Below are positions 11,125 to 22,830 of a stretch of 64,000 nt of DNA, one piece after another. Position 1 is the stretch's first letter. Every line of letters starts with the position of its first letter. Origin of the DNA: Dentipellis sp. KUC8613 (Eukaryota > Basidiomycota > Agaricomycetes > Russulales > Hericiaceae). Both the position numbers and the translations under genes were made by a program. The stretch spans positions 35,906-99,905 of the forward strand of contig NSJX01000051.1 in NCBI GenBank assembly GCA_002286715.1. The letters are read 5' to 3'. The notes below the pieces were generated by a model. That model saw nothing but the letters and a program-made list of their open reading frames with translations. It did not search any database and was not told the origin of the DNA.

Positions 11125-11865
11125 ATGACAGTTGCCGAAGGATTTATCAAAGCCAACGAAGCGTACGTCGCAAGCTTCGGTGACAAGGGTTCGCTTCCTA
11201 TGCCACCAGGAAAGAAGGTTGCGATCGGTACGTTCTTTGCCGTTGACAGTAATGGGTGCGGTATTTACCTCTGTCGGTCAAGTAACATGCCAGGATGCCC
11301 GTCTGGAGTAAGTTAATACGTTCATCGAAAATCTTGACTGTATAGTTGACAAGTTTTGGCAGCCCCGCGGCACATCTCGGGCTCAAGGAGGGTGATGCCC
11401 ATGTCATCCGCAATGCAGGTGGCGTAGCGTGGGTTTCGACTTTCTGCGCACCACCTAGCTTGTTTGCTTTATTGACGAACTATGCCCTCAGCGCCGATGC
11501 TCTTCGTAGTCTCATCATTTCGCAGCGCCTCCTCGGCACCCGCGAGATCGCTCTCTTTCACCACACCGACTGTGGGATGCTCATCTTCGATACACCGCAG
11601 CTGCGCGCCATTGTCAAGGATGCCGCCCCGAATGACGACGATGTCGCAGCCCGCATTGATTCTATTCACTTTCACGAATTTAGCAACGTCGATGAGGCGG
11701 TGAAGAAAGATGTCGAGTGGCTCAAGGCCCATCCATTGATACTGAAGGACATTCCCATCACCGGATGGGTTTATGAAGTTGAGACTGGTAAAGTCAGCAT
11801 GGTACCTCTCCTCGATCCTGGCGCTGGTGCTCATACGGATCACGTAGGTGAGGCAGGTCGCCTAA
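11125..11865 (+). CDS. Beta-class carbonic anhydrase 2
   Basis: Tandem duplicate of CA1 with the same five-exon plan, including a 25-nt exon 2 (11283-11307) and an 18-nt last exon (11848-11865, VRQVA). It begins [20 protein letters not shown]. The active-site exon reads V-T-C-Q-D-A-R-L: zinc Cys, Asp and Arg are kept but the intervening Met is Gln. Exon 4 has 'FHHTDCGM'. The upstream ATG at 11104, in frame, is seven codons earlier and lacks the family N-terminus, so 11125 is chosen. Probably a functional cytosolic enzyme with altered promoter strength (no TATA box). Confidence 0.9.
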
Positions 11866-12195
11866 CTTAGTGACTGCGAGAGGATTTTAGGAGCAAACTC
11901 CTCGCCATCGTTGACTCGTTTGAGAGTTCTTGTACACTTACATATATCAAGTTGTATCCGATATCCGAAGCAATGGAACCATTAGGGTCCTGCAGTCCTT
12001 GATGCCGGGGAAGGCATGAAGCGAATTTGGCAGGCGCGTTCACTAGCTGGGATTATGCAGGGCGCACTTCTAACTTCTAACGCACGTTCACGAATGTTTA
12101 TCTAGAGCGTGGATATATTGACGAGGATAAGGAAGTCTCGTCTACAGTTTCGATAAGAGTGTCCACAATTTCAGGAGCAAATAGCTGCCGTAGGA
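11866..12195. other. Convergent 3' region between CA2 and CA3
   Basis: The two anhydrase genes point at each other across 330 bp. No gene or recognisable terminator motif could be assigned. Confidence 0.5.
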
Positions 12196-12932
12196 TCAGA
12201 CAACCTGTCTTACCTGCGGGACGTCAGTAATAAGCATCAGTGTAAGGATCAAGGCTGGACCGACTCACTTTACCGGTCTCAACTTCATAGACCCAGCCCG
12301 TGACGTTAATGTCCTTCGGAATCAAGGGATGTTCCTTCAGCCAATCCACATCCGTCTTGATCGACCCCTCAACGTCACTGAACTCGTGGAAGTCAATGGC
12401 ATCTATACGGGCCGCGATGTCTTCGTCGCCCCGGGCCGCATCCTTGACGATCTTGCGCAGCTGCGGCGTGTGAAAGTGCAGCATGCCGCAGTCGGTGTGA
12501 TGGAAAACAGCGACCTCACGCGCGCCGAGAAGGCGCTGTGAGATGATGAGGCTGCGGAGGGCCTCGGAGCTGTCGCGATGCATATCGTCAGGACGTTTCA
12601 CAAGGAGCAGAGGTGGCAGAGGACATACACAAGGCCACCCGCGTTGCGGATGATGGCCGCGTCGCCTTCCTTGAAGCCTAGATGAGCTGCGGGACTGGAA
12701 GGTCACTCGTCAGCTCATATTGTAGATGCGAAAGATAGGCAGTGAACTTACTCGAGCCGACTGTCCATGCACGTCACTGTGGTCTCCCGCGTTAGCGTTG
12801 TTACATATCTGTAGAACGCAAGGATGTACCAATTGCAATCTTCTTCTTAGGCGGTAAGGTGAGCGACTTCTTGTCGCCGAAATTGGCGGCGTACGGCTCG
12901 TTTCCTTTGACGAATTCAGCAGTGGCGGACAT
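12196..12932 (-). CDS. Beta-class carbonic anhydrase 3
   Basis: Inverted third copy, more diverged. It begins MSATAEFVKGNEPYAANFGD. The 25-nt exon (12752-12776) encodes V-T-C-M-D-S-R-L; exon 3 gives 'AAHLGFKEGDAAIIRNAGG'; exon 4 gives 'FHHTDCGM' with zinc His and Cys; the 18-nt last exon (12196-12213) encodes VRQVV. Exon number, intron phases and the two tiny exons match CA1 and CA2 exactly, which shows common ancestry and supports the gene model. Likely cytosolic; start chosen from homology with CA1/CA2 and a TATA box 94 bp upstream. Confidence 0.9.
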
Positions 12933-14247
12933 GATGTCTTTGGTTCGTTCGGGTAGGGGAGCGAAGTAGAGTTGGCTGGAGTTGGCTGGAGCTGGATGGG
13001 TAGCATCTTGCCGTCCTTGTCGCGCCTTTATACGCAGTGAATACGTCCGGGTCACCGGTATATGACTTTCACGACGGTGGGGAAAGCCGAGAGAGCGATA
13101 GCGCAACAAGCAAGGAGACGATGGGTTGTCCTGGCGTTGGGTTCGACGAGTATCTGAAAATGGAAGTATTCGAGGCACCACAGACTTGAGACCTTGAGAA
13201 ATATTTGTAATGCATTTCATTGGACTGTCGTTTAGTCCCATTCATCACCGGGTCGGAGGAAGCTGAATAATCAAAAGATGGACGAACCGCAGGGTATGTC
13301 GCCATGTTGCCGTTGAGAAGCATGCATAGGGATTCAGATAGCCTAGTGTTCAACTCGATGCGCTGCCAGAAAGAATAGCATCCTGGAAGTGCAAGCGACA
13401 AAGATTATATCTCGTGCTGTCAATCATGGTATACGTAGCCCGAGTTAATAAAGTTGTCAATAGTAGTACACTCAGAGAAAGCGGGAGTTTTCGGTACGCC
13501 ACGAATTAACTATAGCCGTATTGTGTAGCGCTATGCCTGCATCTATCCATTTCCTGCCACGTGTATCTATCAGAGCTTGGTAAATCGCGAGGGGTCGGGC
13601 ATTCTTACCGAGTGCACTGAGATACTTTGACAGCTGGCGCCATTGTGCTCGGGCGGCCCACCAAAAAGACGACCAACTTTCTGACACCATGGCTAGTCGA
13701 ACTCCACAGAGGTGAACAGATTCATAATGTGGTGAGTAATGCGTTAGTAACGTTTGATATACATGAACGCGACCCGTAGAAAGTATTAGAAATCAGGGCG
13801 GCTAGGGTTCGGGGAAGCGGCCGAGATGGCGTCGACGTTGAGAGTACTTATAATAAGTATAGACACGTCGTGCGTTTACGGGAGACGATGTCGGTCCAAG
13901 GGGGTGGCCTTCGAGTGTTGCGTCCGCATCGATCAGGCTCCGTTGCTTGATCGTATGTAGAGATCTTGAAGGGAGGTACCCCAAGAGCTTGCAATACAAT
14001 GTCCTTTCGGTTCACAGCCAAACCGTACTGGAATCAAATAGTAGAACTGAGTCCCCGTAGTCATGACGTCTAATTGCTAGGTTAGTTTCAGAGGAGATAG
14101 CGTTGCCACGCACAGCCAACGTTCGCTGTGGCCCCTGTAATTAAACTTGTTTGGACGTCAACGAACGAATCGCGCGACCAACGTTCGCGCATTCAATATC
14201 ATTATCGAAGTATACCCTAGATGTACTTTTATCAGTCGGGTGGGTTG
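12933..14247. other. Intergenic upstream of CA3, downstream of Utp22
   Basis: CA3 promoter at the left (TATA at 13026-13032; shared promoter block near 13150-13175). A short tandem TTGGCTGGAG-type repeat lies at about 12970-12990. At the right, the 11-mer CCAACGTTCGC occurs at 14116-14126 and 14178-14188, the first inside a CACAGC/GCTGTG inverted repeat (14111-14130). No gene recognised. Confidence 0.5.
13026..13032 (-). promoter_or_regulatory. TATA box of carbonic anhydrase 3
   Basis: TATAAAG on the minus strand, 94 bp upstream of the CA3 ATG. Confidence 0.5.
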
Positions 14248-17200
14248 TCATGACTTGACTAGACCAGCCCCCATCCGAAGGATCTCGCTGAGAACGGCCG
14301 ATTCGTTGACAGTAACCAACGACTTCTCTTTCTCTTTTGCCTTCTCATTTTCCTATAAGGTGGCGTGAGATATGGCTCAGCAAAGCGCTGAAAGATCAAT
14401 ATAAAACGAACCTGAGGAATCGGGATGCTAGAGAAGTGGTTCATCACACGGAAAGGTCGGGGCTGCTTCAAACTAGGATCCCAGACGGCACCGAACCTGT
14501 CCCCGCCGATAGGGTCGTAGAAGAGTCGCAAGGTATCAGTGTGCACACGCTAGTATTGACAGCTGAATTTAATACAAGGGTCATGAGAGCAGGCATATAA
14601 ACATACCTTCACATCATCCAGGAAAAGCTGCGCAGGGTCGAACCCGGGACGCACGATAGGCGTCCCATCTTGCCGCTGCAAATTCGCAAACTTGCCCTTG
14701 CGTGCCCATGCGGTGGGATCAGCGACGACATTCTGCGTGTACCGAGGGAGCACAGAAGGTTCTAGCTGAACGACAAAGTCGTAATCATCGACGGGATGCA
14801 CGAGCAAAGTCTGGTCAGGAAGCGTATTAGATACATCCGATGATAGTGTGTATTGGATTCTCACCTTAACCTCCAGCGCGCCCGACTCAGCGCCCTGCTG
14901 CAAATAGTCCCAAGTAGCTTTTGCGATCGCCTTGACGCGAAGAGCGACAATATTGTCGGGCCCATTCGCAGTCCACATGTGACCATCCTTGTCCGCATCC
15001 GTCGCAATCGTCCAGACGCCCTTATGTCCTGCCGTAACCACAACAGACGCCTGCGCCGCACCTGCACCCGCATCCTTCTCCTCATACAGCGGCACAAACA
15101 GCCCCGCCGTCCAGTCCCAGTCCTTAAAGAACTCCACAACAGCAGCAAACCCGCGCTCCTTGCTCCCGGGGACCGTCTCGCTCCCCCCGCCGCCCACGAA
15201 CACATGCGCACACAGAATCTCCACCGCCTCCTCCGCAACATGACCACGCAGCAGCCAATGCGCCGCCAGCCACCTCTTCACCAACCGCACCGTGCCCGCG
15301 AACGCAGCGAACCGATGGCACAGCGCCGCCACGGCCCGATGATGTCTTGGCGCATGGACGAACCTGCGCACATACAGCTCGCGCGCCTCGCGCGCCTCCT
15401 CGCGCTCCCTCGCGCTGTGCGGCTTGTCTCCCAGCGCCTGCAGCGCCTTTGGCACGTGCGCGCTCTCGTTGATGATTCTGTCGAGCAGGGTCGCTTCGCG
15501 ATCGTGCCATATCCGCGCGGCGAACGCCCAGCCTTGCGGGGTGACGATTTCCAAGCTCGCCTGGTCCTGGATGGGCGACGTATTGAGCGCGTCGGACACG
15601 ACGACGCGCGCGAGCGTGCCTTCCTTCGCTTCCATGAGAGCCGCAGCGATGCGCTCCAGGAACGCGAGCTTGGTCTTCTGGATCGCGGCGAGGTCGTCGG
15701 GCCAGCGCGCGGAGCGCTCGAATTCCAGGATGACCTCCATGGTGGGGAGGAACTGACCGCAAGGTGGGAGAAGCGAGGCGGAGGAGGGCAGAAGGGCGAC
15801 GGGGGCGAAGACGCTGGTGTAGCGGAGGTACTCTGAGACCGGGCTCACATTCAGCACCGCGAGCGGCAACTCCTTGTCAAAGGACTTGATCGTCTTCACG
15901 AGATCATCAAACGCTGTCATCGCGCCCTTGAAGCCTGCAGGTATACGTGCGCTTTGGTACACTGTTGAGATGGATTCCGGAAGCCGTACAAGGGCATCGA
16001 AGGCGGGTTGCCAGGATTGAACGGCGCCGTCTGCAACGTGGAAATGCCGCGAAAGCAGATGCTTCACGACCATGACCGGGATGTGCGCCTTCTCGTCAGC
16101 AGTCTTGACGTCCCAGACAACGCTCTCCACGATCCTACCATCTTTGAAGCGACGAAGCTCGGCCTTGTCTCCCCAGAGCTCGCGGAACTGCAGAGACGCT
16201 TCGGACTCGGTTTCGCTAGCTGCGGGACCATGATCGACGAGGCGGAATGCGTGTTCTGGATCGAATACGAGGCCAATGTAGATGATGGAGGGTGTCGAAG
16301 GGTGCGCCTGGGTCAATGGACGTGATTCGGATGGAGGATGCAGAAAAGATAGCGCTTTCACGCGAGGGCCAAGGCCAGCACGGAGTATCTGGTCCAGCGA
16401 GGCGAAAAGTGCCTTCGCAGGGGAGCCATGTTCAAGCGTGGCGTGTATTGAAGGGTGGCGCAATTTAGAGGAGGACAAGTCAACCCTATGTACTATGGTA
16501 AATATGGATCAAGACAGTACACGTCTAGGACAGACTTACCGCATGACGGCGTCAAATCGTGTAAAGAGGTCGCGGTTTTCCTTCAGGAAAACCTCGGTGA
16601 AGGGGTCAACAGATGGGCTACTGCTGTCCAACGTCTGCAGCGTTCTTTTTGCATCATGTTGCAGCTGTTGGTGGCTGTTAGTGGACGTACAGCGCGAGAT
16701 GATGAAAAAAAAAAGTACCATCGCCAGTGAGCTGAGGGGCACGCCAGCCAGCAGGTTGACGAGCGATGGCGAATCGACAAAGGCTACATCGTGGTGCGCG
16801 TAATAATCTTGAGCTGGAAACTTCATTAAGGTGAGAAGTGATATCGACGGTCATGAGAGATCATTATCTACCCGATGTCCATCCTTCGTCTTCACAAAAA
16901 TTCGCTCGTTCGCGAAGTCGTACCGAGCTATTGCAACCAAGCGTTAGGAGAAGTCACGGATCTACAAAAGGAAAACCCCATACCCAAAAAGTCCAGCGCA
17001 GCTTTGAACAGCTGGTACGAACTCAGACCCTTTCCAAGGGGCCTTCTCTTCGACGACAACTTGGTATTGATCTTGTCCGCCGGCTCCTCTCCCATCGCAA
17101 GCATCTCCAGTACCGCACTCCACCACGGCCCACGTCCTTCGAACCCGCTGATGCACATACGCTTACCCTCGCCATACCCTCGCTGATTCGCCCAGATGCG

Positions 17201-18664
17201 CAACAGCGCCAGAGCATCGACGTATGACGGGATCTCTTGCTTCAAGGCGTGCGCTGCTAGAAGGTGTGGTTTCGGTGTCGCAGACAGAAGCATTGTCGTA
17301 TTGTACAGTGGTGTTGGCAGATTTTCGTGCGCAGGGTCCTCAGAGGAGTCGGCGACATTATGAACGCGGAAGTTGCTTCGGTGGGGAGCCAGTCGGGAAA
17401 GGGGAATAGGGGATGAAGACGGGAGTACGGGGATGATGCGGACTTGGGCGTGAAGTTTCGTGAAGTCGTTAGGTGAATCATCTGTTCCATGAATCAGATA
17501 CAGTGTTCTAGAAGACGAACGATAGAAATTATACCATTTTTGGGGCGCAGGACGAGGTTCGTGAGCCTAGGATCGCCATTGGCAGACTCATAGGCCAGCT
17601 CCACGTTCAATTTGCTGCTCGAAGCAATATGCCTCGCAATCGCCGCGATGTAAAACGCCCGCTTGTGGAAGAAGCGACCATTGAGATAGTCCTTCTCTTG
17701 GAAAAGCTCCTGTGGGACGCATTAGACCAGTACTTAGGCGGCATACTTCAACACGGCGTACCGAAGGCATCTCCACGGCAACATCCACGCCCCATGGCAG
17801 TCCATCCTTCGCTTTGACGCTGACCTGGTTCGCCCAGCTGCCAACGAGCAGGATCTCACTTGGCTTTTCGAACGCGACTTTCCAATTCGCGTCCTCCGTG
17901 GGCAAAGGTAATGGGTACGGCACGGCGATCGGAACCGAGGCTGGTGCCGCTTTTGCTTTGCCCTTGTCTTTGGCCTGTTTGCCTTTTGGTGTCTTGGTAG
18001 TTTCAGGACTCAAGAGTGCGCGAGCCGCCTCGAGGGGATGCCGGGGTGGGATGGAGGGTGCCGAAAGTATGCATTCGTGAAGGGCGAGCAGGAACCGTTC
18101 GAGAGGTGCTTTCCGCGATTCTTTGGGGCGTACATTTGGAAGAAGAGCATCAATCTATCCAATAAACAGAGTCAATCTTCGAAACTCACCAAAGCCCACA
18201 CTTTGTGGCAGCTACTGCCTTGCGTGCAAGTGCATGAGGCCGCGAGCTCAGAAAGTGTACACGCACCTGCAACTTGAACGAGCTCGACCGGAACAGTTCC
18301 GTCGCCTCCTTGATAGACCTCACTTCCTCCCCAGTAGGTGGTTTCTTCGGCTTTCCACCTGCATGGTGACTCTCCTCCGCTTCCACCTCCTCAGTCCCGT
18401 CAATCCCTCCCCAATCCTCGTCTTCTCCGTCTCCATCCTCCGCGTCCATCGGTTCATCGTCGCCGGACCCTGATGCTCCCGCAGATTCCACATCGTCTCC
18501 TTCATGGTCCATAACCTCATCCTCTGGCTCCTCGCTCAATTGGCGTTTCTATACAATGTCATCAGCCCCGGCTGCATCCCGCGTCAAAGTCGGATCGTGC
18601 GACATACCTTGATACCGCGCGCATCTGCCTCTTTCGCTCTTTTCCTCTTCAGATCCTGTGCCAT
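14248..18664 (-). CDS. U3 snoRNP protein Utp22 / Nrap homologue
   Basis: Component of the small-subunit processome for 18S rRNA maturation in the nucleolus. The first exon (18608-18664) encodes MAQDLKRKRAKEADARGIK; the next has an acidic 'SEEPEDEVMDHEGDD' stretch typical of the N-terminus. Later exons include 'LLVGSWANQVSVKAKDG', a long central exon ending 'DDVK' at 14607, then 'FYDPIGGDRFGAVWDPSLK', the C-terminal Nrap signature. The last exon follows a TATAG acceptor and encodes 'VNESAVLSEILRMGAGLVKS', ending at 14248-14250; without that splice the frame gives an unrelated tail. Long antisense frames in the GC-rich centre (14853-15836) are shadows. Single-copy housekeeping gene. Confidence 0.9.
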
Positions 18665-18970
18665 TGTGGTCGAGGTCCAAGGTGTAGTAAAGGGGGTACC
18701 CAACGCGAACAAGCCTGGCCAAGGCTTCAGCGGAAATGTGAAGCCTCGAAAATCTTACGCGTGATGAAAGCATAGACCCGGGGGATTGGCGCGGCGTTTG
18801 CCGTCAAGGTATTCTCCTCAAGTTCCTCGCAAAGGAGCTCAGAACATGTAAACCCACTCGAAATTGTAACTGGATCATTCAACAGGGTATCCCTACAAAG
18901 CCACTATCGTGCGTATGATACAGTGTTATACACAATGTATGCGAAATCACTAATAAATACGGTTAATGCA
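18665..18970. other. Short intergenic, Utp22 promoter / MDR1 3' end
   Basis: About 300 bp upstream of Utp22. No distinct promoter motif recognised. Confidence 0.5.
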
Positions 18971-20271
18971 TCAGTCTAGCGGCGAAAGATCAGGCGTGTC
19001 TGCGACTCTGATGACTAGCTTGGTGTCCAGCGCCTGGTTTATCCGCGTGAGATTGGCGTCAGAGAGACACCTTCGTACGAAAACGAACGTACCTTCCCCT
19101 CCATCAAAAGCTCCAGGCCCATCTCCACGCTGGCAAGACCCTGCGGCAAGACTTCTATGGGAGGTAGATGTATCTTCCCCGAAGCAAGTATCTCACTCCA
19201 CTTCGCTGCGTATAGCCTACCCCGCTCAATGTCTGCCTTGTTTGATTTATGTGGCATCGGGAACTCGAAATTCTGGACCAATTGCAGTAGTGAGTCAGAA
19301 TGGTACAGCCGCCAGTTATGAGAGAAACAAACCCCAGGAAGAAGAGCAAACGGAGTCGAAGGCTTGACCTCCACTCCAGGCCTCGGACTTCGATAGCTCT
19401 GTATCGAAGCCACAATGCCCCCCGAGTCTCCCAATGACCATGCGACCTGTTTCGGCGAATGCCTCTCCCCAAGACAGTCCACGGCATACTTCAGCTCGCC
19501 CTTCGTCGCCTGCTTCACGGATATGCACATATACGGCGCGCTATAGTCGTACACCTCGTCTGCGCCAAGCTTCCTCATCAGATCAAAACTTTTCGGTGAG
19601 CCACACGCGATGACTCGGAGCCCGCCCATCTTCGCGAGCTGGATGACGAACTGCCCCGCACAGGTCGCGCCGGCGAAGACGAGGAGGCTCTGCTTCTCGT
19701 GGCATTTTGGCGAGGTGATAGGTAGCTCGTGGGTGGTGTACAGCGCCTGCGCCGCGCCAAAAGGACAGATGCCCAGCTGGGCTCCAGTTTCGAATGATAG
19801 ACTTGAAGGCAGGGGAACGATGGTGTACGCATCCGCGACCACATATTCGGAGAAGGCTCCGTTCGGTGAGATGCCTGAGACGCAGTAAGTTTCTATCTAT
19901 ACTTATTTATGAAGATAGAGAGAGACTCACCACCATGAACGAAGCCTGCTACCCTCTCTCCAATATACCTTTGCCCTTCCGGGACCTCACTTCCAATCTT
20001 TACAACGGTGCCCGAGAAGTCAGAACCAAGTATCGCGCCGGCGGCTTTCACAGTCGCGACGGTCTTCCCTAGGCATGTATACAAACAGTCAGCATCCCAA
20101 ACTCAAAAACGAATAAACATACATACAGTCGCAATGATTAAGCGCAGCCGCAACCACCTTCACCAACACTTGCTCCGGTCCAGGGACGGGCACATCCACT
20201 TCCACGACGGTCACCTTTCCAGCTTCCGTGACCACAACTGCTTTCTGCCTCAGCGGCACAGCATCCGACAT
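18971..20271 (-). CDS. Zinc-binding-type MDR reductase, enoyl-reductase-like (MDR1)
   Basis: Medium-chain dehydrogenase/reductase with GroES-like N-terminal and NAD(P)-binding C-terminal domains. Exon 1 (20127-20271) begins MSDAVPLRQKAVVVTEAGK; exon 2 gives 'AAGAILGSDFSGTVVKIG' and 'GERVAGFVHGG'; exon 3 has the nucleotide-binding loop 'FAGATCAGQFVIQLAKMGG' and 'KLGADEVYDY'. The last exon (after an AACCAG acceptor) encodes 'LDTKLVIRVADTPDLSPLD'. No catalytic-zinc Cys/His set is visible, so it belongs to the zinc-independent quinone/enoyl reductase side. It is the most diverged of four copies: the others read 'GGxSSVGQ' or 'GGSTSVGQ' in the dinucleotide loop. Substrate unknown. Confidence 0.85.
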
Positions 20272-20506
20272 GGATGTCGCTTGCCAGGCAATCAGGACGG
20301 CGGTATCCGAGTCGTGCTAGCCCACACAGGCTTCGGAGGGGTCGCGCACTGGCAAATGCCCGTATCAGGGGCGCCCGCTGTGATATATATGTACTCGTCA
20401 GAGCGAAGCGGAAAAAGACTTCCGCTATGACGCCTGCGATAGGACTTCGGGCCATCGCCGAACGCCGCTGCGGGGGCGCGAGGGCTGCAGCTTCTTACCT
20501 GATACA

Positions 20507-20525
20507 GGGTCGCTGACTGCGACCC
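20507..20525. repeat. Perfect short hairpin
   Basis: GGGTCGC, five-base loop, GCGACCC: a 7-bp GC-rich stem. Purpose unknown; may be chance in GC-rich sequence. Confidence 0.5.
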
Positions 20526-20645
20526 CGTGGCCCGATGGACGGCCCTGCATGGGTCTGTATGTGACTCGGAATCGAAGGCTTCGACGGACGGAGCAACGGC
20601 GTGAGATGCGAAGGGCAGGCTCAGCGGAGGACGCCTCGGACGAGC

Positions 20646-20657
20646 CTGAGATCTCAG
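20646..20657. repeat. 12-bp palindrome
   Basis: CTGAGATCTCAG, followed immediately by an overlapping CAGAGATCTGAG near-copy. No known factor is assigned. Confidence 0.45.
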
Positions 20658-21276
20658 AGATCTGAGACGCGAATGCGGAATATATACCTCAGCGGAGATC
20701 GAGGCCTCGTGGATACGTGCCGCCGGCCGATCAAGGGCAACCGTAGTCCAGTCAGCGTACGTTCTCGACGATCACGATCATGCTTGGAGACCTGAATCGC
20801 GGGGCAATGCACCCACAGAGTTCATTGAAGTTCGCATCGCTGGTGAGAGAAGCCAGGGACGAAGGACTCGAAAGTCAACGCAGCTTCCCAGATCGCGAAG
20901 ATGAGAATCAGAACACTCGGGCATGCTGAAAACTGCGCAGGCCGACCCCGAGACACATGGGGAGAAGGAAGGCATGGAACGTGAAGGCGATGACGTCCTC
21001 GGTCAGAGGGTCAAGGTCCGAGTCTATAAAGCCTGCATCGGTAAATTCGATGCAATATGTGACCTATAAGACCATATAGCATCTACATATCACTTCAGAA
21101 CTCGTCTTTACATGATTGATCCGTGCTCACCTGCAGTGGCTTGAGTTGCTTGAAGGTCGGCCAATGGCCGAAGGCCGGGTTGGTCAGAAATACGAACCGA
21201 TGAGGTTCAAGCTCCGACACCAACGATCGAACCGACCCTAACCCGAGTCGGACCTAGGCTCTAAGTGCTCAGTTGA

Positions 21277-21293
21277 GTGTCCTTGCAGGACAC
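21277..21293. repeat. Perfect short hairpin
   Basis: GTGTCCT, loop TGC, AGGACAC: 7-bp stem, 3-base loop, in gene-poor sequence. Confidence 0.45.
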
Positions 21294-22178
21294 AGATTAT
21301 GATTGCTATTCCAGTTTTACAGGTGCCAACAATGCTACCCGTCAGACCACATAGAAGGAAGAGCAATCTCTGAATTTTTCAGACATTTCTACCCACTCAA
21401 CCGAATAATCCAAATCACTTCTCTTCATATCTCTGCCGATGAAATTACCAGCGCTCGTATAGAACGATACTTACTTGGTACCAATGTTCGCACATATCCG
21501 TACAAATGTGCACGTAGACCAGCTACAGAAACGTTTCGCGGTCCGAACCACGAGTCGTTTCGCCAGCATGAACGCCACGCCTTGCAAAGGGCAGAGAATC
21601 CTGAGGTTCTGCCCCAACAGCCCAGTTTAAGGCGCAAAACCCATGGGAAAGACGGTGGGTTCATGTGCTCGGCATTCTGTGTACCGTGCGTTGTGGAGAG
21701 ATTCTGGGATGTTTGGCCGAGTGAAGGGCAGAAGGCCACTGTTCACGTTCGTGTGCTCATTTCCGAGCATCTCATCTGCGTAATCTGCGTTCAGCCGCCT
21801 TCTTCCGAGGTGGAATTCATATCGATGGACAGGTTTGCACCAGAAGCAATCCATTCACTGTGCGGAACCGAAAACGGTGGCAGAGATGAGCGGCAAATCA
21901 TCAGATAGAAGAACACCCGAAGCCACACAGAGCATCATGCGAGCCCCGATGGTCGGTCTTCAGCTTGATATAGTTCATCCACCAGGTCCTGAGTTCGCGA
22001 AGGCCGAGTCGGAGGTGATGACGTGCCTGGGGTGTGAGCGAGAAGTCATGTGGATCGGGCATCGTGTGGTGACAGAAGCTAAGATTAACTCGCAGTCAGT
22101 CATGGAGATGGCCGCTAGAGATTTGGTGGTGGACTCTTGAATGCGGCAGGGCATGTGGTCATAAACGCCCTGGAAGGG

Positions 22179-22374
22179 TCATCGTAGACTTAACGCGAAG
22201 ACAGAGCACGGCTCGGCACGGGCTCCATACCAAGGTGACTGTTTTACAGCGAGCTGTGAACAGATTCAAAGGTGAGAAACGGGTGAGTCGAAGAGCACTT
22301 ACGTCCAGTGGGCTAGCCATGATAGACGACCATGTTTCAGCGATCGAAATTTGACCAGGCGCATTTTCCGACAA
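22179..22374 (-). CDS. Possible small two-exon gene, unrecognised
   Basis: A minus frame begins MSENAPGQISIAETWSSIMA and reaches a good GTAAGT donor after 'SPLD'; joining at a TTCACAG acceptor gives 'LAVKQSPWYGARAEPC' and a stop at 22179-22181, about 48 residues. The splice sites and composition look protein-like, but no family is recognised. It may be a first-exon remnant of a lost gene. It starts 143 bp from, and divergent to, the relic at 22517. Confidence 0.2.
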
Positions 22375-22516
22375 TTATTGGGAATATTTTTTCTGTCAGT
22401 TATGTGTAACTTCCATTTACAAATCGATATCTAGGTGACTTACACGCAAATCCCTTGGAAGGATGAATTAGCTCGGTCTTCCATTTCTCCATCCTCTCTC
22501 GCCGCCACTAGCCGTA

Positions 22517-22830
22517 ATGACGACGACCCCCAAGCCACAGCTTCGTCTCGGTGCTGGCAGCTTCGGTACGTTCTTCACGATTGTCTTGAACCAGGCGAGT
22601 CTGGCCATCTGGAAACTGGCCCATCTGCAACTGCCAACACGTCAAAACCCGCAATGAACGGGTCCATGATCCTTGACATGTCAAAAGTTGTCGGAGAGGT
22701 CAGTCAGCTTGTGCAGGCATTCTTCGTCAACGACCCTTATTACGCGCGACCTCGCACGGATGAGCCACTCTACGAAGCATTCAAGGGGGCGTACCTGCAA
22801 CAATATCACGGGGTGACGATGCCTAGCCAT
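22517..22830 (+). pseudogene. Relic of a kinase-like (DUF3669-type) gene, tentative
   Basis: An ATG at 22517 opens MTTTPKPQLRLGAGSFG, a glycine-rich loop like that which starts kinase-like proteins. About 160 bp later and in a different frame comes 'VSQLVQAFFVNDPYYARPRT' followed by 'EPLYEAFKGAYLQQ', which resembles the C-terminal end of fungal DUF3669 (zinc-finger protein) families as I recall it. The several hundred residues normally between these ends are absent, so the locus looks like an internally deleted, frameshifted copy. The family assignment is from memory and unverified; an alternative is an unrelated short gene. Confidence 0.4.

Larger units (their letters stand above)
20272..22178. 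other. Gene-poor interval left of the kinase-like relic
   Basis: About 1.9 kb with no recognisable gene. The 201-codon plus frame at 21303-21908 has no family signature. The segment 20450-20800 is GC-rich; the segment 21150-21300 has several short inverted motifs and could be an old transposon relic, but no ends or target duplication could be identified. Confidence 0.45.

Noticed and set aside
14853..15836. 327-codon plus-strand frame and a 212-codon minus-strand frame in other registers
   Set aside because: They overlap the recognised Utp22 exon and exist because its GC-rich codon use removes stops; no domain signature.
21190..21250. GGTTCGATCG on the minus strand, possible tRNA or transposon end
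   Set aside because: No cloverleaf, no A box and no defined repeat ends.
21303..21908. 201-codon plus frame in gene-poor DNA
   Set aside because: No recognisable domain, no splice pattern, composition typical of random frames.
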